Below are positions 35,516 through 46,981 of a stretch of 64,000 bases of DNA, one piece after another. A program made the translations under genes and the position numbers. Position 1 is the first letter of the stretch. The number at the start of each line of letters is the position of its first letter. Below the pieces are notes generated by a model, which worked only from the letters and a program-made list of their open reading frames with translations, made no database searches and was not told the origin of the DNA. Source of the DNA: Topomyia yanbarensis (Eukaryota > Arthropoda > Insecta > Diptera > Culicidae); the NCBI RefSeq assembly GCF_030247195.1, contig NC_080672.1:88619113-88683112 (forward strand), written 5' to 3'.

Positions 35516-37527
35516 AGACAGGTTTTTGAATCGGTTTGAAATTGTCCTCCTTGCCAGTAAAACATTTATATACCCGGAACACACCAGAAAATGGTTGATC
35601 CTCAAAATATTCATCAGCGTTTTGGAATATCATAAAATTTAACATGTCGATAGGTAAGTTTGAGAACCGTTAAAAATTATCCTCTTTATTCGAAAATTGC
35701 TTAAGGGAAAAATTTCCCTTACTACCCTTACAGTGTCATCAAATGTGTTTGTTTTAGAAACTTATGGAATTTAATGCTTCGCAAGACTTGTTTGAAAACT
35801 GGTATAAAAAATTATCTCAGCACTCCCAACAGTGTATCTTAAACTACGGTCATTTCCGGAAAGATGGTCTCGGTTTCTAAAACTAGGCAAGTTTTTGCTT
35901 AATTGCAAAAAAGCGCTTCAAATTCGGCTGGCTAGCGTCTGAGAACTATTATTTCGAAATTTAATAATTTAAAGAAAATTGAGTTTTGGGACATAAGCGT
36001 CAATTTCATTCATTTTTATTGATTCTGTATAATTTATTTTTTTGGGGTTATTTGAACAAAACTTGAAACTGTGTTCACTAGCTGGGTGCATGCTTCGCGT
36101 GAACTCTCCAAACTTATGCACCAGCAAATAGTGAAATGTATCAGAAACATCTTATCTCACTGCTATGTGAATTAAATCGATTTTTTAACAAATATTTTGC
36201 ATTATGATTTGCCGAATTCCTAGACACTCCACCCTCGAGGCATGAAACTAATCTGTACTTTTGCGGAAAAAAACTTCAAAGTATCTACTAAACAGATTTT
36301 GAATTCATATTTTTTATTATGACTATTAAATTTTAATATCTTCACGTTTCATTTTTCATGATGTTACCCGTGTTATGGATTGATAAGGCCAAACTGGTGC
36401 CGAAGGAGGTCAATCAAGGTTGTCTGATGTGTTATCGATGGTCAGGTAACTGGTGTTTCTGTTATGAAACGGCATATTGCCACATTAAACCATTAGAATA
36501 TAATATTCGTCCATTATGAGGTATATAAATTGTTTTGGCGAAAATTTTGAATCTAATTCCCTGAAATGCACTACAATCAATAACTAAAAAATCTATGAAA
36601 GCTCGATCGGTGAGCAAGCATATTATTGTAGACAGCACGAACCGATCGGATCAAGCCATTATCAGTACACCAGTTCGAAATAACTTCTGCTGTCTATCGA
36701 ACCACCAACATATCAAGGCCACCGATACAGTGCATCAGTGCATAAGAAGTTGTTTTACCGACTCCGTTCTACAATTTAAGCTTCTATAAAAATTTATTTC
36801 TTTCGTTGAAAATCAGATACACACGATAAATTCCGACGACAGCCATTTGTGTGCTATTACCGGAGGAAACAGCAAAAATATTCTGTTCCGAAATCATCTG
36901 GTCGTTTCTCTATTGAATTCAAGAATTCTTTCACCGATGACGCCATGCCAATCTTTAATAGCTATCATCGCCATCTTACACCACAAGGAATTTTCCTAAT
37001 ATATTTGTGGGTTATTTGTTATCATTGACTTTTGAATAAAAATAGTGATAGTCTCTCTTGAGCTACTCGTTTGGTGCAAATAATTATTTTTCTTTTGGAT
37101 GCTTTGCTCTTTTTCTTTTGGACGTCTTTATTCTTTTTATTTTGGACGAAAATCAGGCAAAGCTTGTTAACTTTTTGTGGAATAAAAAAAAGGCGTAAGA
37201 AGTTCTACAGCATTTAATTACCTTTAATAAATTATAATGATTTTTGATTTCAGATTAATACAAGAGACTGCAGGCACGGAGTTTTGGACAACGTTTCCCG
37301 TGCAGAGGCATACGGAATTCGCCATTTTGAAGCCGTCATTTTGAATTTCGTCCAGACTCTGATTTTTAAGAAGTATTGAATAAAAATGTATTTCACCATC
37401 AGTAGCGTAGTAGCGCGAGTGTTTTGGGGACAGCAACCCGCCGAAAAAAATAGATTTGTTCGTCAAAAATATACCGAATGTTTTTAATTGAATTCTCCAA
37501 TAACCTTTTGAAAAGGTTACCTTCTGC
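35516..37527. other. Unassigned AT-rich sequence
   Basis: About 2 kb without recognised genes or element ends. Scattered short open stretches carry no motifs. Confidence 0.3.
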
Positions 37528-38034
37528 AAATATTTCATAGGTAATATGTATTGACTATTGATGACAGACCTCGGAACGGACATACCGGTTGAGAAGGGTA
37601 GGTCCACCGCTGGGGATAATTATCTCACTAAACACTAAACTAAACTAAACGGATATCGACATCGGGAGAAATTCCGCCGCCGGAGAACTCTCAGTCGGAA
37701 TAGGGTGAGTTGACCGTCGGGGATTATCCGAGTAGATAGTGATAAGTATTGGAGCTGAATAACTCACGGAAACAGGAGCCAAATGGCTCAGGAAATTAGC
37801 GGCTAAACGGCCCATTAACACGAGAACTAAATGGCGATGTAGTAGATATAAATGTAGAGCAAGAGAAGAGAGAGCTGAATGGCTGAAGATCGAGCCATTT
37901 CATGGATCAAGTGTGGCTCTGAGATAAACAGCAGAAAACTCATAAGGAAACGTAGAATGTGCTAAAAAATCACAACGAGCCCCACCTTTATATAAACAAT
38001 TAATTATTGTTTTATTTTTTGACGTAAGTTCCAA
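37528..38034 (-). mobile_element. Possible solo LTR (copia-like)
   Basis: On the minus strand the sequence begins TGTTGGAACTTACGTC at 38034, the start typical of Ty1/copia LTRs, and contains a TATATAAA-like box (37991-37998 on the plus strand). A possible end TTTGCA near 37528 is flanked by GAAGG, against TAAGG before the start, a weak 5-bp duplication. No internal copia coding region adjoins it. The minus-strand open stretch at 37224-37607 has no retrotransposon motifs. Confidence 0.35.
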
Positions 38035-38124
38035 CACCTTATTTAAGGGGTTACTCCACTGTAGAATTAAAAAAATCGATTTTCTGTTTATTAGTCTAAA
38101 ATGTGCTTTAGGATGCTAAAAATG

Positions 38125-38300
38125 TTTTTTTTTCTTTTTTTATTTTGATTATAGATTTTTTAACCTTAAGGTCATTCGCCTCTTCGGGTTAGAAAAATCT
38201 CTTATGAAAAATTTCTAACCCTATGTGCGGAGTCGGGACTCGAACCTAGGTGCGCTGCGTACAAGGCAATCGATTTACCAACTACGCTACGAACGATATC
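38125..38300 (-). mobile_element. tRNA-derived SINE (Feilai-like)
   Basis: On the minus strand an A box (TAGCGTAGTTGGTAA, 38275-38289) and a B box (GGTTCGAGTCC, 38236-38246) form a pol III promoter in a tRNA-like 5' region. The body has an inverted repeat, GGTTAGAAA ... TTTCTAACC, then CGAATGACCTTAAGGTTAAA and an A-rich tail. This is a mosquito SINE layout. The family name Feilai-like is my suggestion. It is not a tRNA gene, because the acceptor stem does not close. Confidence 0.8.
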
Positions 38301-39150
38301 CCAAAACATGGAATACGAAAACACTACGTCAATGTTCAAATTTTCAATTCAGCCCCAACGCCTCTTAGGTATATCACGTGTGTACTGAATACTTGACCTG
38401 CGTTTTTCTCGAAATCGCTTTTTTTTTGAGGTGGCCGGGAATGTAGCTCGAACAAATGATTTTTGATCGCTTTAAAATTTTCACAGTATATTCAAAATTG
38501 GTCTTCAGCGATGTACGTAGGATTTTATTTTTTCATTGCTTAATCTTTTTTAATTAAGAATTTTGTGTCGGTTTTTATAACATTTTCGGCGTTTTTTTAC
38601 TCAAAGGTGCGCCATTTTGCCACTAGATGTCAAGGCAGGGGTTTTTATTATCGCCTGATTTAAGTTTATTTATTACTTTTGAACGACATTAAATTAGGTA
38701 GAGATTACTGGGTAGGGAAAGTTATGAAAATTTAGAGCCATAGTACTCAAGTGACAGCAAGGATGTGAAATAAACAGATCGGAAAACTAGAAGTGACAGG
38801 GTCGTTTGAAACAAACTTACAATCTTACAGGCTAATCTGAAATCTTCTGTTGGCAGGAGTCGAGCTTAGGCAGCATAACTACGAATCTCTCAAGTCCACC
38901 AGCATGCCTCCTGGTAAAGACAGACTTGTCCCTCTTTAGTGGGAAAACCGACAAAACAGAAGCCACGTAAGATCACCACTGAAAACCTGTTGACGATTAG
39001 CATCAATGAAATGTTGCTGTTCATCTCTGTTTGCCTTTCGAATGCCGGGATAGATTTTTAGACTATTACCATTACGCTTATAGTGGTAGCGGGTTTGCTA
39101 CAGTGTATGGTGGTTTTAATTTATTTAGTTCAAGCTTTTCAACCGGCGTG

Positions 39151-39440
39151 TAGGGGAATATGGGGAGACTTGACCAAGTTTTCAGTTCAAACTATGTAAA
39201 TCTCTAAAAAATCATTATCAATCTTAAAGAGCTCGCTGAAATATAATGTTCAAAAGTATTGTGCGTGTTCATGATTTTTTGTAGAATTGTTAATTTACTT
39301 TTTCAAAAGTTATAAAAGTTTTTCTGTGGTCGTTTTTTTTCTGTTCAACTCTTCCCACCGCGGGAAGACTCTATGAAGGCGCGGGGAGACTTGGCCATGA
39401 GAAATTTGAAATATCAGAACAAAAAATAATGGCAGTCCTT
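39151..39440 (+). mobile_element. Truncated copy of the 533-bp MITE
   Basis: TAGGGGAATATGGGGAGACT followed by TGACCAAG at 39151 matches the left end of the element at 21584, and similarity continues through catgattttttg(c/t)agaatt and tttttctgtg(a/g)tcgttttt to about 39440. The right terminal repeat is absent. Confidence 0.75.
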
Positions 39441-41520
39441 AATAATATTAAAAAATAAAATAAAAACAAATTTCAGCCCTTTCCAAATGACAGTTTAGAT
39501 AGGTTTTAGACCGATAAAGAATGCAACTTTGCTTAATGAAGCAAAGTCTTTAAACTCCCAAAGTTTTATTACATTCTGAAGCACCCATAAACGAGTCGCC
39601 GCGAAATCCGTCTTTAGTTAATTTTACTGCTCCATCCGAACCACTGTGACAACGTTACTGACCACAATGCTGACGACCTAAGGAGCGACTGTACATCCGT
39701 GAGCTTGACCGAAAAGCTAGCTACCAATGGTTCAATTTATCGCATCGCAACCGTAATGTGGAAAACCAAAACCGACAGACAATCTCAAGCTAACCCCACC
39801 GCCGATCATCACCGCGCACCACCAGCAGCCAGCAGCGACGCGACAGCCAGCGTCTTTAACCGGTACTGAGATTCAATACGTAACTACCTACCTATACACG
39901 ATCGAGCGTAGGTCGTTAATGGTGTGTTTAATCTCGCTGAAATATTCAATTAGTCTCAGCGGGAGCAATTAATTATATGAGCGGAAAATTGGTAACTATC
40001 CAGCCCAGACGACACGCTGGCGAGCGGCGTAACCGCAGCGCTTGTAAATAGTCTCGGTTCGGATGGGTTGTGGACACGGAATCAGCGCGTGCGGTTCTCT
40101 GATCGACTGACCGACCGACCGACCGACCTATCCAACAGGGACAGGGGTAGGATATTGATTGTAGTATGCTAATTCAACGTGTGACTTTTGCCGGTTTTAG
40201 ACCACGGAAGCATCGCCGGGTAATGGATGGACCGCTAAAGCGTTATTTTGCGTGTAAGCAAGCATTAGGGGGGGGGGGGGGGGGGCAGAGTGTCGAACGC
40301 TGTATGTTTTGTTGATGAGCTTACAAATGAGTAACATGATTAATTTCCATGTTAAATGGTTGTCATTAGGAAGAGTTGTGGATCACGGCAACGGTTTAGC
40401 TCGAAGTCGAAAGTAGTGAGTGGTGACGGAAATGTTTACCATAGTTAGAGTGTAAATATTTTTAGAGCGACCAAATCGACTAAAAATGACGGTTACAAGA
40501 TAGATATGTACACTCGAACTCGAAGCTTGGTTAAAAAAATCAGGACGCATTCGAATACTTAAAATTCAGGAAGGGAATAATTGTAACAGATACTTAAGAA
40601 CTTAATAACTTGATCAGATGTTTTTATAACTCATGCCAAGCTGTCGTAAATGACTTGCCCGTTGCCGCCAGAATAGAGATTTTTTACTAAATTAGCATTA
40701 AGCGGAAGAACGAAAACTAACGTTACATATACAGTCATAATCATCTCAGAATCCAATTTACCAACGGCTAGTTTCCTGATACATGCAAAAAGCATCAGTA
40801 ACGAATTTGGTATATATTCATAACAAACTTGAAGATAAACTTTCAAATAAGCACAATAATTAATTAACACTAATAGGCTTCAACTTTTACATTTTTTAAA
40901 ATAATTAGCACGATGACGAAGTCGACCGATAAATCGATACACAATGACCTGCACTACGAGCCGTGTCCAACAACCCCGCCATTAAGCTGTGGAACAATGC
41001 TTGCAAACACGGCCCACAGAAAAAATCAATTCACATCGACCCGCGAGTCGGCCATGCCAGCGTGCACAGACCAGTGGTTGTTTATTTGAGTAGGTGCGGA
41101 GTATGAAAAAACTTCACACATAAAAAAGGCCCACAGGCAATCTCGGCCTCCTCGATGCATTACTATCGAGGCGTAACCATCTTAAAGCATTTGTGTGTCA
41201 GAGGTTCTTTAAATAGCACTGATGCATGCAATATGCTTGATGATATGGCTCACAATTCGAGAGCGTAAAAATAGATACATTTACGCTCCCGATGATTCAC
41301 TTTAATTGTAGCAACCGACGTCTGAGTTTCTCGTAAAGACAAATAGAAATAAGAAAACTGAGTGTCCGCGGATATCCTCAATGTGATGTGGTGCCACCAT
41401 TTTCATGGAACCTTGTCGCCGATGGCTGGTTGAGAAAACTTAAGGAGTTTGGCTTTTCGGCATGTAGAGTTTCATCTAATGATCACCGGTATTTGCATTA
41501 ACACACTTTTTGATTTGATG
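39441..41520. other. Repeat-poor interval with short simple repeats
   Basis: This interval is less AT-rich, with no exon recognised. It includes five GACC units (40109-40128), an 18-G run (40268-40285), and homeodomain-type TAATTA words near 39970. At 41121-41175 it carries a segment also found at 28640-28692, containing CCTCGAT...ATCGAGG. It could be old fz intron. Confidence 0.35.
40268..40285 (+). repeat. Run of 18 G
   Basis: This is an uninterrupted G18 tract, unusual in AT-rich mosquito DNA and a likely slippage or sequencing-error site. Confidence 0.95.
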
Positions 41521-41560
41521 CAGCAAGTCTTATGTGTTGTTGAACAAGCTCGTCCGTTAC

Positions 41561-41858
41561 AGTTCTTTGACCCGAAAATTATTATCACAGATCATGTTAA
41601 GTATGTTGACGCAATTCTTGACACAAGACTCAATTGGTCTAGGTGATACTTGCGCACTGACATGTAGTTTTCGTTTTGAAATTGTTAAAGTGAGAATTCC
41701 TTCTTGCGAGAAATGGCTATATGGAGCGACAACGTAGTTTGTTACACTGGTGGTTCCTTGTTGAATGGGTTGAGTCGGTACTGGTGTCTATTGTCATGAG
41801 ATTAGACCAATTCCATTCGCTTGGTAGATACTGTACCGCATTCCAAGCAGCAGTCTTC
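41561..41858 (+). pseudogene. LINE copy A: RT end and RNase H start
   Basis: FDPKIIITDHVKYVDAILDT then RLNW (41566-41640) matches the thumb-region KYLGV.LD..L.W block of LINE RTs. From 41713, MAIWSDNVVCYTGGSLLNG corresponds to the RNase H opening, with YTGGS in place of the catalytic YTDGS, so the first catalytic Asp is lost. SIRLVDTVPHSKQQS follows (normally S.GRY.TVFQAE), then the insertion at 41859. Confidence 0.75.
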
Positions 41859-42256
41859 ACAAATGAACATCGTACGCAATGTTCGCTCTGGTTCTGTGCT
41901 CAAATTAAACTCACACTTCGTGTACGAACTCAAACACGCTGTTTCGTGCCAAGGCACGTGCACATGTTCGCCTGCACAATCGAACCCCATGTACGTACAC
42001 GGTGTGCGTACACATAGGTTCGTGGCACCAGCTTTCTCTTTCTCACTCTCATCATCACTAGCGTTGACTCATTTTACCTTGTACGAATCGCTCGCGTGTA
42101 TGCACCCAGTGTACGTACACGGATGTTTGAACATCGTTCGTTTGGATACGATTTTCGAGGCGAACCTGTACATCAAGACGAAGCATGTTTTAGGTTGGAC
42201 ACGTGCCCGAAATTTTGTACACAGGAACATAATTGTCAATGTTCATGGTAAGTCTG
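41859..42256. mobile_element. 398-bp insertion with 16-bp flanking repeats
   Basis: ccaagcagcagtcttc (41843-41858) and ccaagcagcaatcttc (42257-42272) flank the insert, matching at 15 of 16. LINE coding sequence continues on both sides (FQAE|IFAI region). The insert is rich in gtacgtacac and cgtgtgc words, and its ends share atgaacat in inverse orientation. A duplication this long suggests LINE-driven (SINE-like) insertion, but no pol III boxes or poly-A tail were seen. Confidence 0.6.
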
Positions 42257-42652
42257 CCAAGCAGCAATCTTCGCGATTCGGTGTGGCGTGCAATCGTCAC
42301 CTCCACAGGGAATGTTGCGGTAATTTTTTTTTTTTGCTATGACAGTCAGACTGTCCTAAAAGCAGATTCGAACTCAACTCGACAAACTTAGCATTTCGAA
42401 TAGTCACTACCTTCTACGGATACCCGATCATTCCGATGTTACTGGAAATGAATGGGAGGACGATTTGGCTAGAACCGACGCAGCGACTGATTTCGTTGGT
42501 CCATGATCAGTTCTACCGCTGTCAATTGGATGGATAAAGCACAAAATTCTCTTATGGACTGCATCCGAACATGCCAACCATTAGCGTGGCTTGAAAACGT
42601 TCAAACAAAAACTTTTCTGTCGGATGTGAGTCAGAAAATGTAAATGAATTTT
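42257..42652 (+). pseudogene. LINE copy A: RNase H middle
   Basis: IFAIRCGVQSS (from 42266), then the DSQ region, where copy B has FCSDSQAALKAL, and a HSDVTGNEWEDDLARTDAA-like block near 42425-42480 (RNase H H..V.GNE..D.LA). After this comes WMDKAQNSLMDC and FLSDVSQKM, ending at about 42652 where the GCCTTTCTC element is inserted. Several frameshifts are present. Confidence 0.7.
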
Positions 42653-45200
42653 TTACCTTTTTGCCTTTCTCAATAGAAAGGTATTGCAATTGCTCTGAAA
42701 ACCGACTTTTTAACGGAGGCCCGGAGGGCCGAGTGACATATACCATTCGATTCAGTTCGTCGAGTTCGGCAAATGTCTGTGTGTGTATGTATGTGTGTAT
42801 GTATGTATGTGTGTGTGTATGTGTGTGTGTATGTGACCAAAAATGTCACTCATTTTTCTCAGAGATGGCTGAACCGATTTCGACAAACTTAGTCTCAAAT
42901 GAAAGGTACAACGTTCCCATAGGCTGCTATTGAATTTCTAATGGATCCGACTTCCGGTTCCGGAATTACAGGGTGATAAGTACGAACACGCAGAAAATGT
43001 TGATTTTAATAAATTCTGCAATGAATGTATAAAGGTGAAAAATTTTCCAAAATATGACCACAACTGCTTCGATTTGTAGTATTAGGTCACTAACATCCAT
43101 TCAAAGTCTATTTGGCCACATTGGCCACCATCCTCGGTTCCGGAAGCCCCGGCGGAAGTATCTAAATTCAAAATAACAGTCACATCGGTTTCTCGGAGAT
43201 GGCTAGACCGATTCGACTGAACTTGGCCTCAAATGAAAGGTATTGCGTCCCCGTAAATGGCTATTTAATTTCATCCCGATCCGACTTCCGGTTCCGGAGT
43301 TACAGGTTGTGGCGTGCGATCACATAGCAAATTGTGATTCAAACCGATACTCCGATGAAAGCAAAAAAGGTAAAAATTTCGCTAAAATGTCTCTCAAACA
43401 ACTTAAATTTGCTGTTCTAGGTCACCGACGGCCAACCAAACTTTCGTTGACTACGTTAACCACCATAGACGGTTCCGGAAGTACCCGGGAAAAGCGGCCA
43501 TCTTTCAAAATTTACGAACTCACATCAGTTTCCCGGAAATGGTTGGGCCAATTTTCACAAACTTAGTCCCAAATGATAGCTATAATATCCCCATAGATGT
43601 CTATAAAATTTCGTACGGATCGCTTATATGGTTCCGGAAATATAGACTAAACCGTCCGGTCACATATGAAATTCCCATATAAGCCGGAACTCAAATTTTT
43701 TTTCAAAGGGGGGACCTCATGAAATTTCAGAAATCGAATTCGTATTTTTGATGCCAAACATCTTTAAAATGCATGAAACGTCGAGATTTTATGTTATCTC
43801 GAAAAAAATTTTTTTTATAAAAATCGACTTTTTGGGACTTTGCCGATTTCGCACCTTTTTGCCTTTCTCAATAGAAAGGTATTGCAATTGCTCTGAAAAC
43901 CGACTTTTTAACGGAGGCCCGGAGGGCCGAGTGACATATACCATTCGATTCAGTTCGTCGAGTTCGGCAAATGTCTGTGTGTGTGTATGTATGTGTGTAT
44001 GTATGTATGTGTGTGTGTGTATGTGTGTGTGTATGTGACCAAAAATGTCACTCATTTTTCTCAGAGATGGCTGAACCGATTTTGACAAACTTAGTCTCAA
44101 ATGAAAGGTGCAACATTCCCATAGGCTGCTATTGAATTTCTAATGGATCCGACTTCCGGTTCCGGAATTACAGGGTGATAAGTACGAACACGCAGAAAAT
44201 GTCGATTTTAATAAATTCTGCAATGAATGTATAAAGGTGAAAAATTTTCCAAAATATGACCACAACTGCTTCGATTTGTAGTATTAGGTCACTAACATCC
44301 ATTCAAAGTCTATTTGGCCACATTGGCCACCATCCTCGGTTCCGGAAGCCCCGGCGGAAGTATCTAAATTCAGAATAACAGTCACATCGGTTTCTCGGAG
44401 ATGGCTAGACCGATTCGACTAAACTTGGCCTCAAATGAAAGGTATTGCGTCCCCGTAAATGGCTATTTAATTTCATCCCGATCCGACTTCCGGTTCCGGA
44501 GTTACAGGTTGTGGCGTGCGATCACATAGCAAATTGTGATTCAAACCGATACTCCGATGAAAGCAAAAAAGGTAAAAATTTCGCTAAAATGTCTCTCAAA
44601 CAACTTAAATTTGCTGTTCTAGGTCACCGACGGCCAACCAAACTTTCGTTGACTACATTGACCACCATAGACGGTTCCGGAAGTGCCCGGGAAAAGCGGC
44701 CATCTTTCAAAATTTACGAACTCACATCAGTTTCCCTGAAATGGTTGGGCCGATTTTCACAAACTTAGTTCCAAATGATAGCTATAATATCCCCACAGAT
44801 GTCTATAAAATTTCGTACGGATCGCTTATATGGGTCCAGAAATATAGACTAAATCGTCCGGTCACATATGAAATTCCCATATAAGCCAGAACTCAAATTT
44901 TTTTTTCAAAGGGGGGACCCCATGAAATTTCAGAAATCGAATTCGTATTTTTGATGCCAAACATCTTTAAAATGCATGAAACGTCGAGATTTTATGTTAT
45001 CTCGAAAAAAATTTTTTTTTGTGAAAATCGACTTTTTGGGACTTTGCCGATTTCGCACCTTTTTTCAGTTCAATATTACCGTGGCTGTTTTTTTTTCAAA
45101 ATTTTAGAACTCGAACTCTTTTAATGAATATAAACAACGCACACATTCTCGTGATTCATGATTGAGAAAGGCACAATTGCACCGCTAGGTGGATTAAAAT
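42653..45200 (+). mobile_element. GCCTTTCTC-ended element with a tandemly duplicated body
   Basis: The left end GCCTTTCTCAATAGAAAGG and the right end GATTGAGAAAGGC (45164-45176) form a 12-bp inverted pair. The right terminus is CACCGCTAGGTGGATTAAAA-like wording ending at 45200. The body is a 1.2-kb unit present twice in tandem (42663-43860 and 43861-45064) at very high identity. It sits inside LINE copy A. A reversed, diverged relative is at 59437-60515. No protein is encoded; the 107-codon open stretches at 43243-43566 and 44445-44768 are the same non-coding segment in the two units. Confidence 0.75.
42663..45064 (+). repeat. Two tandem 1.2-kb units
   Basis: Unit 1 (42663-43860) and unit 2 (43861-45064) are offset by about 1198 bp and differ by scattered substitutions and microsatellite length (TG/TATG tract at 42776-42834 and 43975-44036). 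Within each unit, a block with ggagatggct..accgat, then aaatgaaagg, then gacttccggttccgga recurs about every 335-340 bp (for example 42859, 43193 and 43532), so each unit is itself built from about three degenerate sub-repeats. Confidence 0.85.
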
Positions 45201-45720
45201 AGGTTTTTGCAAGCACAATTGCTGTATTCTAGTCAGAGCACTGTCTGGACATTACAAACTCAATTACCGCACGGCTAATATAAAGCGTGCTGAGTATTAT
45301 TCGTGTGATCTTTGTGAATCCGATTGCGGAGCTCAATGTCATTTGACATATAACTGACCTGCGGTAATGCCATTGCCCATCTCAATTTTTGGTTCTCCAC
45401 AGACGTATAAATGTAGAGGGAGCTTTACTTCAAAAATGTATTATGGACCCAGTGTGGCAAAGATCTATAGGATTTATCACTAGGGTCCAATATTGTTTAC
45501 TGTTTATTATTTTATGTTGTGATTTCATTGTTTTGTCATTTTTCAATTCCCTACTCATTTCATTCTCTTCCAATTACGAAAATGATGAGACGACATGGCA
45601 AGTCAAAAATCGAATAACAAGGAGAAACTGCCAATTAAGCCAATATATTCTGAATCTGGATAATACTGTGAAATTCCTGCAGGATTTGTCAGCAGAGTTT
45701 TTGTAACATATTTTAATAAA
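45201..45720 (+). pseudogene. LINE copy A: C-terminus and 3' UTR
   Basis: The sequence resumes after the insertion with LVRALSGHYKLNYRTANIKR, AEYYSCDLCESDCGAQCHL (zinc-knuckle-like CxxC...H) and N*PAVMPL. It then loses its frame and runs into a 3' region shared with copy B (tagagggagctt, gacccagtgtgg, tttatcactagggt, attacgaaaatgatgag). Confidence 0.75.
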
Positions 45721-45869
45721 TGCTTTTATAATACTTTAAATTTATATTAAAGCAATTTGAACATTCGAAAAAATGAATCAGACCCACACGAGATAAAAAT
45801 TTTGACTACGGCACCGTATGTTATAATAACGACTATATTATATTTCCTGATTATACATCATATTAACAT

Positions 45870-46981
45870 GATTTAATCTGTTCCACAACATTCCGCCACG
45901 TAACTCGGTCATTTGCTGCTTATCTCCAACCTCTCAAGTGCTCGATACTCGCTAGGTTCTGCTCCACTTGGTCCAGCCACTGGGAACCCTGCGCTCCTCT
46001 CCGTCTCGTACCTGCCGGGTTGGAGGTGAAAACCAACTTGGTGGGGTTGTTGTCTGGCATCCTCACAACATGACCCACCCACACCGTACCCTTCCAGCTT
46101 GAGCTACTTTCCGGATACTTGGCTCACCACCGAGTCGCGCAAGTTCGTGGTTTATCCTTCTCCTCCACACGCCATCCTCCTGCACACCACCGAAGATCGT
46201 TCTCAGCACCCTTCTTTCGAAGACTTCGAGTGCTTGCAGATCCTCCTCGAGCATTGTCCACGTTTCGTGCCCGTAGAGAACCACCAGTCTAATCGGTGTG
46301 TTGTACATGGCGCATTTCGAGCGGTGGTGAAGCTTCCTGGAACTCAAAATTTTGTGGAGCCCATAGTAAGCACGACTTCCAGAGATAATACGCCTTCTGA
46401 TCTCTCGGTTGGTGTTACTGTCCGCAGTCACCAATGAGCCTAGATAGATGAACTCGTCAACCACCTGGAACTCGTCGCCGTCGATCGTAATACTGCCCAA
46501 GCGTTCCCTATCGCGATCGGTTCCGCCAGTCAGGATGTATTTCGTCTTCAGTCCTACTCGCGCTTCAATCGGGTATACAGAGCTGCTACCGTCTCTTTGT
46601 TTCTACCGATTATTTCCACGTCATCAGCAAAGCACACGAACTGTCCGGACCTCGAGATAATCGTGCCCCGCATGTTGAACCCCGCTCTTCGCATTACACC
46701 TTCCAGTGCTATATTGAACAGCAGGCAGGACAACCCATCATCGCCTTGTCTTAGTCCACTGCGTGTTTCAAACGGACCCGAGAGGCTGCCCGAAATTTTG
46801 ACTCAACACCTTACACCATCCATCGTAGCCTTAATCAGTCTTGTCAGCTTCCCAGGGAAGCCGTTCTCGTCCATCATTTTCCATAACTCTACACGGTCCA
46901 CCGTGTCATATGCGGCTTTTATGTCGATGAACAGGTGATGTGTCGGGACCTGGTATTCACGGCATTTTTGAGGATTTGCCG
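45870..46981 (-). pseudogene. RTE-like LINE, 3' portion
   Basis: Reading on the minus strand from 46981: RQIL, HHLFIDIKAAYDTVDRVELW (motif A, about 46940-46880), FETRSGLRQGDDGLSCLLFN (motif B), GQFVCFADDVEIIGR (motif C, both Asp kept, about 46645-46600). A frameshift follows, then a 145-codon open stretch (46500-46063) with DEFIYLGSLVTADSN, LVVLYGHETWTML and FERRVLRTIFGGVQEDGVWR. The C-terminus and 3' end run to about 45870. The copy is cut at 46982 by a TA-flanked element. The wording is the same family as the split copy at 30365-35515. Confidence 0.85.

Larger units (their letters stand above)
41530..45720 (+). mobile_element. RNase H-bearing LINE copy A, interrupted twice
   Basis: The LINE pieces are 41530-41858, 42257-42652 and 45201-45720, separated by a 398-bp insertion and by a 2.5-kb tandemly duplicated element. 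A second 3' copy of the same family is at 49404-50110, which shows the uninterrupted order. The reverse transcriptase is almost entirely deleted. The 3' UTR-like part (45389-45700) is shared with copy B. Confidence 0.75.

Noticed and set aside
38220..38300. A tRNA gene on the minus strand
   Set aside because: A and B boxes are present but the acceptor stem does not close and a SINE body with an A-rich tail follows.
41821..42342. 173-codon frame
   Set aside because: It runs across the junctions of the 398-bp insertion and joins unrelated sequence.
43243..44768. Two 107-codon frames with almost the same protein
   Set aside because: They are one non-coding segment repeated in tandem; the body shows the 340-bp sub-repeat structure rather than codon structure.
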